Source of the DNA: CAZLDI01 sp964558415
GTDB taxonomy: Bacteria > Chloroflexota > Dehalococcoidia > SM23-28-2 > RBG-16-64-32
NCBI GenBank assembly: GCA_964558415.1
Contig: CAZLDI010000002.1
Coordinates: 62,001 to 126,000, forward strand
Direction: 5' to 3'
DNA length: 64,000 nt
The notes below the pieces were generated by a model. The model did no database searches and was not told where the DNA came from. It saw only the letters and a program-made list of their open reading frames with translations. This document shows, in pieces, positions 1 through 7,286 of the stretch. Numbering within the stretch: the first letter of the stretch is position 1; each line of letters opens with the position of its first letter. The translations under genes and the position numbers were made by a program.

Positions 1-305
1 GCGCCTGCCAGCGTGTACGGGCTGGCGAGGAAGTCACCGGTCGCCCTGGCCAGCTTACCGCCGCGCGATCGCGGCTCACCGCGTTCTGCGCGCGCCTGCC
101 CGCGATCGTACTCTGAGCGCGTCTTAGGATCGCGAAGAGCGTCGTAGGCGGCGGATATCTCTTGCCAGCGCGTCCCCGCCTTCGGTTTCTTGCTCTGCTC
201 GGGGTCGTACAGCTTCGAAAGTCTCGCGTAGGCCCGCTGGATCGCCTCCTGGCTCGAGCCCCGGTTCACCTGAAGTATCGCGTAGTGGTCTCTGTGCTTC
301 TCCAC
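1..305 (-). CDS. J-domain-like protein, 3' part beyond window
   Basis: The reading frame enters from the left edge and begins at a GTG (303-305), with a GAGGAG ribosome site a few bases upstream; a TACAAT -10-like box lies at 340-345. The first 75 residues look like a DnaJ J domain: HYAILQV opening, a helix with RAYARLSKLYDP, then ISAAYDALRDPKTRSEYD. In J proteins the HPD tripeptide stimulates DnaK; here it reads YDP, so DnaK stimulation may be lost. After the J domain comes a basic Arg/Gly-rich linker and a likely hydrophobic start (ASPYTLAG) cut by the window edge. Role unknown; a membrane-tethered J-like protein is possible. The J-like fold is well supported, the function is not. Confidence 0.7.
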   Translation of the reverse strand, partial: MEKHRDHYAILQVNRGSSQEAIQRAYARLSKLYDPEQSKKPKAGTRWQEISAAYDALRDPKTRSEYDRGQARAERGEPRSRGGKLARATGDFLASPYTLAG

Positions 306-406
306 ACCCTCTCCTCGCTGACAGTACGAACGTGAACCAATTGTAGCCGAATCAGTGCCGGAACCTCACCCTCTGTGATTTGCGCACTGGCTTATCGCCC
401 GGCCCT

Positions 407-434
407 TGACCCCGTGACCATCGACCCCCGACCC
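407..434. repeat. short tandem TGACCC-like motif
   Basis: Four copies of TGACC/CGACCC occur 7-8 bases apart just upstream of the GTG at 443. The reverse complement, GGGTCA, recurs with 8-base spacing at 3857-3897. Function unknown. Confidence 0.4.
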
Positions 435-442
435 TGTACCTC

Positions 443-2098
443 GTGCCCGATCTCCCGCCGATCATCCGCGCCCTCCTCCGTCCTTCTGCGTACTCGCACA
501 CGGTCAATGATGTGAAGCTCGTCCAGACGCATATCTCGTACGTGATCCTGGTGGGTGAGCATGTCTATAAGATCAAAAAGCCACTGAATTTCGGCTTTCT
601 GGACTACTCCACGCTGGGCAAACGCCGCCACAACTGCCTTCGGGAGGTAACCCTGAACTCCCGTCTTTGCTCAGACGTCTATCTGGGGGTCGAAGCGATA
701 CGCGACGACGGTGGTCGCATCGCGGTCGGCGGAAGGCGAGGCCGCGTCGTCGAGTACGCCGTGCACATGCGTCGCCTTCCGGAGGAACGCATGATGCACA
801 GGCTTCTGGAGCGTGGCGAAGTCAGCATCGAGATGGTGGAGCACGTCGCCGACCGGGTCGCCGCGTTCCATGCCGTGACGGAGACCAGCCCGCGTATCGC
901 GGAGTACGGCGGCTGGGCGATCCGTTACGCCTGGAACGAGAATATCCGCCAGTGGGCGCCGAACATCGGCCGGACCATCAATGTCGGCCAGGACCGGATA
1001 CTTCGCGCCTACGGAGAGGCGTTCTTCGCCCGCTCGCGGGACATCCTTCAGCGTCGAGTCCGGGAGCTGCGAATACGCGACAACCATAGTGACCTCCGTT
1101 GCGACGCCGTTTGCGTGCGGGAGGACGGCAGCGTATGCATCATGGACTGCGTAGAATTCAACCGCCGCATCCGCCTGGTGGACGTTGCCCGTGACGTGGG
1201 GTTCCTCGCGATGGACCTTGACTATCGCGGGCGCTCGGACCTGGCGGAAGCGTTCGTCGGCGCGTACGTCCGGGCTTCCGGAGACGGCGAGTTGCGCGAG
1301 ATCATCGACTTCTACAAGTGCTACAACGCGTGCGTGCGTGGCAAGGTGGACGGCTTCCGGCTATCCCAGCCGGAAGTCCCGGCCGCGGAACGCCGGGCCA
1401 CCCAGCGCGCCGCCCGGCGACACTTCGAGCTCGCCTGCCACTACGCGGCTTCGCTTCCCCCGGCGATGCTTGTCATCACCTGTGGGCTGCCTGGGACGGG
1501 GAAATCGACCCTCGCCCGCGCACTCGGTCAGGCATCCGGCTTCGAGGTGCTCTCGTCCGATGTCGTTCGCAAAGAACAGGCGGGTATTAGCCCGAAGGAG
1601 CGCCGTCTTGAGGAGTATCGCGAGGGCATTTATTCTCCGGACGCCACCGAGCGCACGTACGAAGGTTTGCTTGAGGGTGCGCGTCCGCTGCTTCTGGCCG
1701 GCCGCAGTGTGGTCCTGGACGCCTCGTTTATCCGGCGGGAGCACCGGCGAGCTGCCGCTCGCACAGCGAGGAAGACCGGAGCGCAGTTCGCCTGCCTCGA
1801 ACTTGTGTTGAGCGACGAGGCTGCACGGAGGCGCCTGGCCCGCCGGCTGCGCCGCGGCGGCGATCCATCAGACGCTCGCTGGGGGATATATGTGGCGCAA
1901 AAGCGGCGATTCCAGAAACCATCAGAAGTCGGATTGGATCGCCGCATTGTCATCGATGCTGCTCGGCCGATCCGGGTGCAGACGCGCACCGCCCTCGCGT
2001 CGCTTCGGGCGTTGTCGCCTATCTCACTGACCGCTCGTCGCGGACGCCAGCGACTTACTGTCCGGTCGAACCGTGTCCGCCCGTGTCGCGCGCCGTGA
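443..2098 (+). CDS. APH-like domain fused to AAA P-loop kinase
   Basis: A 551-residue two-domain protein of the type often annotated bifunctional aminoglycoside phosphotransferase/ATP-binding protein. Residues 1-330 resemble the APH-like half (opening VKLVQTHISYVILVG; CVEFN and DVGFLAMDLDYRG are hallmarks). The usual catalytic HGDLH loop reads HSDLR (about residue 214), so the canonical Gly and second His are absent. The C-terminal half has a Walker A motif GLPGTGKS at about residue 348 and looks like a nucleoside/polynucleotide-kinase-type P-loop domain. It starts with GTG and overlaps the convergent dUTPase gene by 44 bases. No resistance function should be assumed; the physiological substrate of this family is not settled. 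Confidence 0.8.
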   Translation: MPDLPPIIRALLRPSAYSHTVNDVKLVQTHISYVILVGEHVYKIKKPLNFGFLDYSTLGKRRHNCLREVTLNSRLCSDVYLGVEAIRDDGGRIAVGGRRGRVVEYAVHMRRLPEERMMHRLLERGEVSIEMVEHVADRVAAFHAVTETSPRIAEYGGWAIRYAWNENIRQWAPNIGRTINVGQDRILRAYGEAFFARSRDILQRRVRELRIRDNHSDLRCDAVCVREDGSVCIMDCVEFNRRIRLVDVARDVGFLAMDLDYRGRSDLAEAFVGAYVRASGDGELREIIDFYKCYNACVRGKVDGFRLSQPEVPAAERRATQRAARRHFELACHYAASLPPAMLVITCGLPGTGKSTLARALGQASGFEVLSSDVVRKEQAGISPKERRLEEYREGIYSPDATERTYEGLLEGARPLLLAGRSVVLDASFIRREHRRAAARTARKTGAQFACLELVLSDEAARRRLARRLRRGGDPSDARWGIYVAQKRRFQKPSEVGLDRRIVIDAARPIRVQTRTALASLRALSPISLTARRGRQRLTVRSNRVRPCRAP

Positions 2099-2486
2099 CG
2101 GCCAGCTCATCCGCCAACTCAAGGCGTACGTCACCTAAGCGGCTCGCCACCAGCTGTGCGATGCGGTCGCCGTTGCGCACGACGTGTGGGTCGCGGTACG
2201 GCAAAACGTACATCGTGACCATCAGCTCGCCCCGGTAGTCAGCATCTATCGTCCCCAGCGCGACCATCACGCCCCGCGAGGATAACCCGGAGCGCGGCCG
2301 TATCTGCACGTCCAGTCCGGGCGGGCTCTCAATCGCGATTCCCGCAGGCACTCGGATGGGCTCTTGCCCCACCGCCAGCTCCCCTGCCACGCACGCGTAA
2401 AGATCGTAACCGGTGGCGTCATCCGTGGCCTTTTCCGGAGTGCGCGCCCCTGCCCGTAGTTTCTTGACACGGATGACCTGCGTCAT
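2055..2486 (-). CDS. dut: dUTP diphosphatase
   Basis: A 143-residue trimeric-type dUTPase, which hydrolyses dUTP to dUMP and diphosphate, keeping uracil out of DNA and supplying dUMP for thymidylate. All five family motifs are visible: ATGYDLYA (1), PRSGLSSRG (2), GTIDADYRGE with the catalytic Asp and Tyr (3), NGDRIAQLV (4) and GGHGSTGQ at the C-terminus (5). The ATG at 2484-2486 overlaps the stop of the upstream hydrolase as ATGA, and a GAGG ribosome site lies about 8 bases upstream, which fixes the start although the frame stays open further. Length is normal for the family. Translationally coupled to the hydrolase. Confidence 0.93.
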   Translation of the reverse strand: MTQVIRVKKLRAGARTPEKATDDATGYDLYACVAGELAVGQEPIRVPAGIAIESPPGLDVQIRPRSGLSSRGVMVALGTIDADYRGELMVTMYVLPYRDPHVVRNGDRIAQLVASRLGDVRLELADELAVTARDTGGHGSTGQ

Positions 2487-3352
2487 TGGAGGAACCTCAA
2501 GATCTCCGCCGCAACCACCTCCGGCCGCTCCATCGGGCCCGTGTGCCCGGCACCGGGCGTCACAGCGACTCGCGCGCCCGGTATGCGACCGGCCGCGCGC
2601 TCGCTTATCATCACCATCATGGGGTCTGTATGCTCGCCCCGCATCACCAGCGTCGGGCAGGAGATGGCCGGCAGGGCTTCCCACGCGCCCAGCGATGCGC
2701 TCTGCTCGAAGATCTGCGCTTCTATCTCGCCGGGGCACTTCAGCTCAATCTCCCCGTCCTCCCTCCGGAACGTCCCCTCTTCGGCGTAGAGGCGGAGAAC
2801 GTCCGGGCGGAAGCGCGCGAACGTCGGCCGCTGCTCGTACGCCTCGACCATCTCGGCGGTGCTGGGCCACACAGCCCGCCGTTTTCGCGCCCCAGCGGCC
2901 ATCCGCGCCCTGCCGTCCGCCGCTGGCGGGAACTCGCCGGGCGGGCGGATGATCGGCTCGAAAAGCACCAGGCGCGAGACGTACTCGGGATGTGTGGCCG
3001 CCAGCACCGCCGCGGTGGCGCCGCCGGCGGAGTGGCCGACGATCGGCACGCCGCGCAACATCAAGGCATCCAGGAACGCCTTCAGGTCATCCACGAAGTT
3101 CTGCCAGTGATAGTCCTCCGGTCGCGGCGACGGCTTGTCGCTGTCGCCGTGGCCGCGAGTGTCGTATGCGTGGATGTGATAGCCGCAACCGGCCAGCGTC
3201 TCTGCGACGGGCTGCCAGAGGCGCGCGAGGAAGCCCGTCGCGTGCACGAGCACGATCGGGGGGAATCCTGCGCGCCCGGCTGAGTCCGGTTGCCACGTCA
3301 GGCAGTGCAGCCGGAGGCCGTTAGCCTCGACGAAGCTCGCGCGCGGCTCCAT
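2483..3352 (-). CDS. alpha/beta hydrolase
   Basis: A 289-residue alpha/beta-hydrolase fold enzyme. The nucleophile elbow GHSAGGA gives the catalytic Ser, EHTDPM supplies the likely acid, and GAGHTGPMERPE near the C-terminus the His. The oxyanion-side VLVHATGF segment and DTRGHGDSDKP are typical of soluble esterases and C-C or epoxide hydrolases. No signal peptide, so cytoplasmic. It is the first gene of a two-gene unit and overlaps dut by 4 bases. The substrate cannot be read from sequence. Confidence 0.85.
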   Translation of the reverse strand: MEPRASFVEANGLRLHCLTWQPDSAGRAGFPPIVLVHATGFLARLWQPVAETLAGCGYHIHAYDTRGHGDSDKPSPRPEDYHWQNFVDDLKAFLDALMLRGVPIVGHSAGGATAAVLAATHPEYVSRLVLFEPIIRPPGEFPPAADGRARMAAGARKRRAVWPSTAEMVEAYEQRPTFARFRPDVLRLYAEEGTFRREDGEIELKCPGEIEAQIFEQSASLGAWEALPAISCPTLVMRGEHTDPMMVMISERAAGRIPGARVAVTPGAGHTGPMERPEVVAAEILRFLQ

Positions 3353-3429
3353 CAGCGTCGTCCGTCGGCGAGGCTTACCTCGCTCATGTAATCCCGATCA
3401 TCTGCGTATAGCTGCGCTTGGGCCAGCGC

Positions 3430-3855
3430 TCATCCTCGCGGGTCACTGACTGCCTCAATCCGCGGTATCCGTTCCCGCTCGAACTCCCACATCCGCCCCT
3501 CTCCAAGTTCCTCGACGCGCTCCAGACACGAACGTACCTCGGCCGCCAGGCGTTCCACATCGATGCCGAGCGCGGCCGGCTGGAAGGGCGCGAGCAGCCG
3601 GAGCGAGTCTCCCAGCACCAGCAGTGTACCCTTATGGTTGCCACGCAGCAGGTGGTGGAATCCAGCCGCAGCCTTGATCAACCCCTGGTAGAAGTTGGTG
3701 TAGCCACCCTCGTCGCCCTTCGAGCCCGATTCAAGCCATACTTCCTCCAGGGTCTCGTGGCAGTCGTAAAATCGCCAGGCGTTGAATTCGGCGATACCCT
3801 TCGCGAGGTCCCCGGAAGCGGCGGGGTCGAGGGCGGCCTCTGGTCGGGTCTTCAT
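3430..3855 (-). CDS. DUF309 family protein
   Basis: A 141-residue helical protein with the DUF309 signature: FNAWRFYDCHETLEEVW, followed by FYQGLIKAAAGFHHLLRGNHKG. The conserved His/Glu and Gln/His residues on paired helices have led others to suspect metal binding, but no function is established. It starts with ATG at 3853-3855 and is divergent from the MBL-fold gene; the gap between them carries GGGTCA repeats. Confidence 0.85.
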   Translation of the reverse strand: MKTRPEAALDPAASGDLAKGIAEFNAWRFYDCHETLEEVWLESGSKGDEGGYTNFYQGLIKAAAGFHHLLRGNHKGTLLVLGDSLRLLAPFQPAALGIDVERLAAEVRSCLERVEELGEGRMWEFERERIPRIEAVSDPRG

Positions 3856-3856
3856 G

Positions 3857-3897
3857 GGGTCAGGATAGGGTCAGGGCGTCAGAGGGTCAAAGGGTCA
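3857..3897. repeat. GGGTCA tandem motif between divergent genes
   Basis: GGGTCA (or GCGTCA) occurs at 3857, 3868, 3876, 3884 and 3892, mostly at 8-base intervals, directly against the DUF309 start codon. A similar inverted array is at 407-434. It could be a low-complexity intergenic repeat or a regulator site; nothing in the sequence decides. Confidence 0.5.
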
Positions 3898-3967
3898 TCG
3901 CCCCGATTGACGTTGCCGCTCCTGCTCTTCATCCTAAGTATCACCGAGCAGGCAGAAGGAGAATCCC

Positions 3968-4909
3968 ATGACTATAGCCCACATCCAGGAGCAGGCCGAC
4001 ATCCCACCGCCTCAAGTGGTGGAGGTGAGCGCGGGCGTATTCGCCTACGTGCAGCTGGACGGGAGCTGGGGGCTGAACAACGCCGGCTTCATCTTCGGGC
4101 GGGACGCGGTGACCACCATCGATACGTGCTTCACGGAGCGGCGGTCGCGCTGGTTCGCGGAGGCTATATCCGCAGCGGCCGGCTCGAAGCCGGTGCGCAC
4201 GCTGGTGAACACGCACCATCACGGGGACCACACGCACGGCAACTACCTGTTCGCGCCCGGGGCGACGATCATCGCGCACGAACGCTGCCGCGAAGAGGTG
4301 ATTGCCACCGCCTTGGGGACAAAGTCGCTATTTCCCGGGGTCGAATGGGGCGAGATCGAGGTCGCACCGCCGTTCGTGACTTTCGAGGAGCGGCTTACGG
4401 TGTGGGTCGATGACCTGCGCGTCGAGCTGATCTTCGTGGGGCCGGCGCACACGACGAACGACATCGTGGCCTGGATACCCGAACGCAAAGTGTTGTTCGC
4501 AGGCGACGTGATCTTCAATGGAGGGACGCCGTTTGTCGTGATGGGCTCCGTGACCGGCTCCCTACAGGCGCTGGAGCGAGTGAGGGCGCTTCGGGCGGAG
4601 ACGATCGTGCCCGGGCACGGGTCAGTGTGCGGGCCGGAGGTGATTGACGACGTGGCGGACTACCTGCGCTTTGTGCAGGAGACGGCGCGAGGCGGGTTTG
4701 AGGCGGGGCTGGAGCCACTGGCACTGGCGCGCGAGACGGACCTCGGGCGATTCAGCGAGTGGCTTGACAGCGAGCGCTTCGTCGCGAACGTCCACCGCGC
4801 CTACAGCGAGGTGCGGGGCGAGCCACTGGGCACGGTGCTGCCGCTCGCGGCCGTCGTGCCGGATATGGTGGCGTATAACGGGGGGCAGATGCCTCGTTGC
4901 CTGGCGTAG
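3968..4909 (+). CDS. MBL-fold metallo-hydrolase
   Basis: A 313-residue metallo-beta-lactamase fold hydrolase. The zinc motif HxHxDH is present as HHHGDH at residues 83-88, followed by later ligands in GPAHTTNDIVAW, FAGDVIF and VPGHGSV. There is no signal peptide, so it acts in the cytoplasm. A strong AGGAGAA ribosome site precedes the ATG. Members of this cyclase/SoxH-like branch act on varied esters and lactones; the substrate is unknown. The gene stands alone between a divergent DUF309 gene and a convergent 2H phosphoesterase gene. Confidence 0.88.
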   Translation: MTIAHIQEQADIPPPQVVEVSAGVFAYVQLDGSWGLNNAGFIFGRDAVTTIDTCFTERRSRWFAEAISAAAGSKPVRTLVNTHHHGDHTHGNYLFAPGATIIAHERCREEVIATALGTKSLFPGVEWGEIEVAPPFVTFEERLTVWVDDLRVELIFVGPAHTTNDIVAWIPERKVLFAGDVIFNGGTPFVVMGSVTGSLQALERVRALRAETIVPGHGSVCGPEVIDDVADYLRFVQETARGGFEAGLEPLALARETDLGRFSEWLDSERFVANVHRAYSEVRGEPLGTVLPLAAVVPDMVAYNGGQMPRCLA

Positions 4910-4920
4910 GGATAGGAGAA

Positions 4921-4952
4921 GTAGGTCCGAGGCGGCCGGCAGCCGGTCCTAC
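4921..4952. terminator. possible hairpin between convergent genes
   Basis: GTAGG-T-CCG pairs with CGG-T-CCTAC across 14 bases, giving an interrupted 8-bp stem where the MBL and 2H genes meet. It overlaps the 2H stop codon. There is no T run, so the terminator call is weak. Confidence 0.3.
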
Positions 4953-5677
4953 GGCGACCGAAGCGTGTAGCGCTCGGCTGTTTCCAGCGCCGGGGTCTCT
5001 GCGGAGAGTCGTGCGCGGATGAGCTGGACTTCACGGACGGCAAGCGTGGGGCCGGGGCCGCGCTCACGAAGGGCGGCTATTTTCTGCTTAAGGTGAGGCA
5101 GGCCTTCGCCTGAGGTGAAACGGGCGATGCTGATGTGAGGAAGGAACAGAGGGCCGTCGAAGGGATAGCGGACAAGTCCGGGGACCGCGTCCAGCAGACG
5201 GACGTTTAGCTCGCGGACGGGGAGGCTGTCCAGAACTTCGAGGCAGACCACTTCGGGAAAGCCGTTGATGCGCCCCAGCCGCACGTCGAAGGCGCGCTGC
5301 GTTGCGAAGGTGTCGCGGGCGGCAGTGGCTATCCGCTGGAGATCACGCTCGTAGATATCTTCATGGCCGCCGGAATTGACTACCAGGAAGCCCAGACCCT
5401 TGATCGTGATGTGCCAGTACGGTTCGGGGTACGGTTCGACGCCCGGGATCGAGGCGATCTGCTCGCTTAGCGTGCGGATGTAGGCGCAAGCGTCCGGATT
5501 ATCGACGCGGACGAGCAACGCCACGTATTCCGTGCGGCCGCGCGTCCATGCCGACTCGAGAGTGTCGCGGACGAGGACGGGGCTCTTGAGGGCCTGGAGG
5601 CGGGCCCAGGCGGCGGCGAACTCGGCGTTTAGGGCGGCCACCCGGCAAAGCGTAGAGCACGCGGCTGGACCCTGCAA
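4949..5677 (-). CDS. 2'-5' RNA ligase family (2H phosphoesterase) protein
   Basis: A protein of up to 242 residues with the two H-x-T/S-x motifs of the 2H phosphoesterase superfamily: HITIKGLGFL and HISIARF, separated by about 90 residues as expected. These enzymes make or open 2',3'-cyclic or 2'-5' phosphodiester bonds in RNA or small nucleotides. The proposed start is a TTG at 5675-5677 with a weak ACAGG site; a GTG about 13 codons downstream is an alternative. It follows hyuB by 7 bases and may be transcribed with it. Substrate unknown. Confidence 0.75.
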   Translation of the reverse strand: MQGPAACSTLCRVAALNAEFAAAWARLQALKSPVLVRDTLESAWTRGRTEYVALLVRVDNPDACAYIRTLSEQIASIPGVEPYPEPYWHITIKGLGFLVVNSGGHEDIYERDLQRIATAARDTFATQRAFDVRLGRINGFPEVVCLEVLDSLPVRELNVRLLDAVPGLVRYPFDGPLFLPHISIARFTSGEGLPHLKQKIAALRERGPGPTLAVREVQLIRARLSAETPALETAERYTLRSP

Positions 5678-5684
5678 CCTGTGC

Positions 5685-7286
5685 TCAGGGCATACCCCAG
5701 CCGGCGCCGCCGGGGGTTTCCAGCGTCAGGCGGTCGCCGGGACTGACCTTGATCTGGGTCTTGGCCGGGAGCTCGATTGCGTCTGTGAAGGGACGATTGG
5801 CAGGGACGAGTAGATTGCGGCCCAGAGCGCCGGGACCGCCGCCGGCAAGGGGCCAGGGGGCAATTCCACGGCGTTCCGTTAGCAGCGTGATGGTGGCCGG
5901 GGCGAGGAACTCCCATGTGCGGACGATGCCATCTCCGCCGCGGTGTTGGCCGCTGCCGCCGGAGCCGCGACGCACGGCGTACTCGATCAGCCGGAAGGGA
6001 TAAGTAGTCTCGAGTGCTTCTGCGGGGGTGTTGAGGGTGTTGGTCATGTGTGTATGGACGGCATCCAGACCGTCGCCCTGCGCGGACGCCCCGGCGCCGC
6101 CGCCCACGGTCTCGTAGTAGGCGAACGGGCGCTCGCTTTCGGAGTCGTAGCCGCCGATGGTAACGTTGTTCATCGTACCGGCACTCGCCGCGGGGATGAG
6201 GTCCGGAAGCGCCTGTGCCAGCGCGCCCAGAACCAAGTCGACGATGCGCTGAGAGGTCTCGACGTTGCCGGCGGCGACGGCGCGGGGCGGTCCCGCGTTT
6301 ACCACGCTCCGGTCCGGCAGCGTGAAGCTGACCGGGCGGAAGCAGCCGTCGTTGGCCGGGACCGCCTCACCGCCTTCGATCAGCGCCTCGAGGAGGCAGC
6401 GAACGACGTAGTAGACTGCGGAGCGCGTGACTGCCGCAACGGCGTTGATTGACGAAGGACGCTCAGGCGCCGAGCCGGTGAAGTCACAGTGCATCTCGCC
6501 GTGACGGATGGAGACCCGGGCCCGGATGGGGACCGGCTCCTCGCTGATGCCGTCGTTGTCCAGGAAGTCCTCGAACGCGTAGTCGCCATCCGGCACGCGC
6601 AGGAGGGCGGCGCGCGTCATACGCTCGGCGTAGTCCAGCAATGCGTTCGTCAGCCTGCTGGATCGATGGACGCCGAAACGCGCGACGGTTTCGTGCAGGC
6701 GCCCTTCACCGGTGCGCTGAGCGGCGATCTGGGCGTCGAGATCGCCCCTGCGTTCGTCGGGGGCGCGCATGTTGCGCAGAAGCAGTTCGAACACACCGCG
6801 ATTCAAGCGCCCGCGATCGTACAGCTTGATCGGGGGGATCACGATGCCCTCCTGGATCAGCTCCTCGGCGAGGGGCATTGATCCGGGCGACATGCCGCCG
6901 ACGTCCGCTTGGTGAGCGCGAGAAGCGACGAAGCCGATAGTCCGGCGGCCCGAGAAAACGGGTGAGACCATGGTGATATCGGGCAGATGGGTGCCGCCGA
7001 GGTAGGGGTCGTTCAAGATTACGATGTCGCCCGGATGAAACGGCGCGAGCGGCATCACGGCCTCGACCGCGGCGGGCATCGACCCGAGGTGGACAGGGAT
7101 GTGCGCGGCCTGGGCGACCAGGCGGCCGCGGGCGTCGAAGACCGCGCAGGAGTAGTCGCGACGCTCTTTGATGTTGGGAGAGTGAGCAGTGCGACCAAGA
7201 GTCACGCCCATCTCCTCGGCGACGGAGGAGAACAACGCCGCGGCGATGGCGAGCTCGGCGGGATCGAAGGATGCTCGTGTCGTCAC
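5685..7286 (-). CDS. hyuB: hydantoinase B/oxoprolinase family protein
   Basis: A 533-residue HyuB-type subunit. Family features include TAHSPNIKERRDYSCAVFD near the N-terminus, HPGDIVILNDPYLGGTHLPD, and a glycine-rich GGSGQHRGGDGIVRTWEF region towards the end. The GTG at 7284-7286 overlaps the hyuA stop as GTGA, so this start is preferred over an in-frame extension into hyuA. With HyuA it should form an ATP-dependent enzyme opening hydantoin, 5-oxoproline or related cyclic amides; acetone carboxylase subunits are also homologous. The ring substrate is not determinable here. Confidence 0.9.
   Translation of the reverse strand: MTTRASFDPAELAIAAALFSSVAEEMGVTLGRTAHSPNIKERRDYSCAVFDARGRLVAQAAHIPVHLGSMPAAVEAVMPLAPFHPGDIVILNDPYLGGTHLPDITMVSPVFSGRRTIGFVASRAHQADVGGMSPGSMPLAEELIQEGIVIPPIKLYDRGRLNRGVFELLLRNMRAPDERRGDLDAQIAAQRTGEGRLHETVARFGVHRSSRLTNALLDYAERMTRAALLRVPDGDYAFEDFLDNDGISEEPVPIRARVSIRHGEMHCDFTGSAPERPSSINAVAAVTRSAVYYVVRCLLEALIEGGEAVPANDGCFRPVSFTLPDRSVVNAGPPRAVAAGNVETSQRIVDLVLGALAQALPDLIPAASAGTMNNVTIGGYDSESERPFAYYETVGGGAGASAQGDGLDAVHTHMTNTLNTPAEALETTYPFRLIEYAVRRGSGGSGQHRGGDGIVRTWEFLAPATITLLTERRGIAPWPLAGGGPGALGRNLLVPANRPFTDAIELPAKTQIKVSPGDRLTLETPGGAGWGMP

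Noticed and set aside
2487..2738. N-terminal extension of the dUTPase frame
   Set aside because: The extension overlaps the hydrolase in another frame, is Arg-rich and unlike dUTPases; the ATGA overlap gives the normal 143-residue length.
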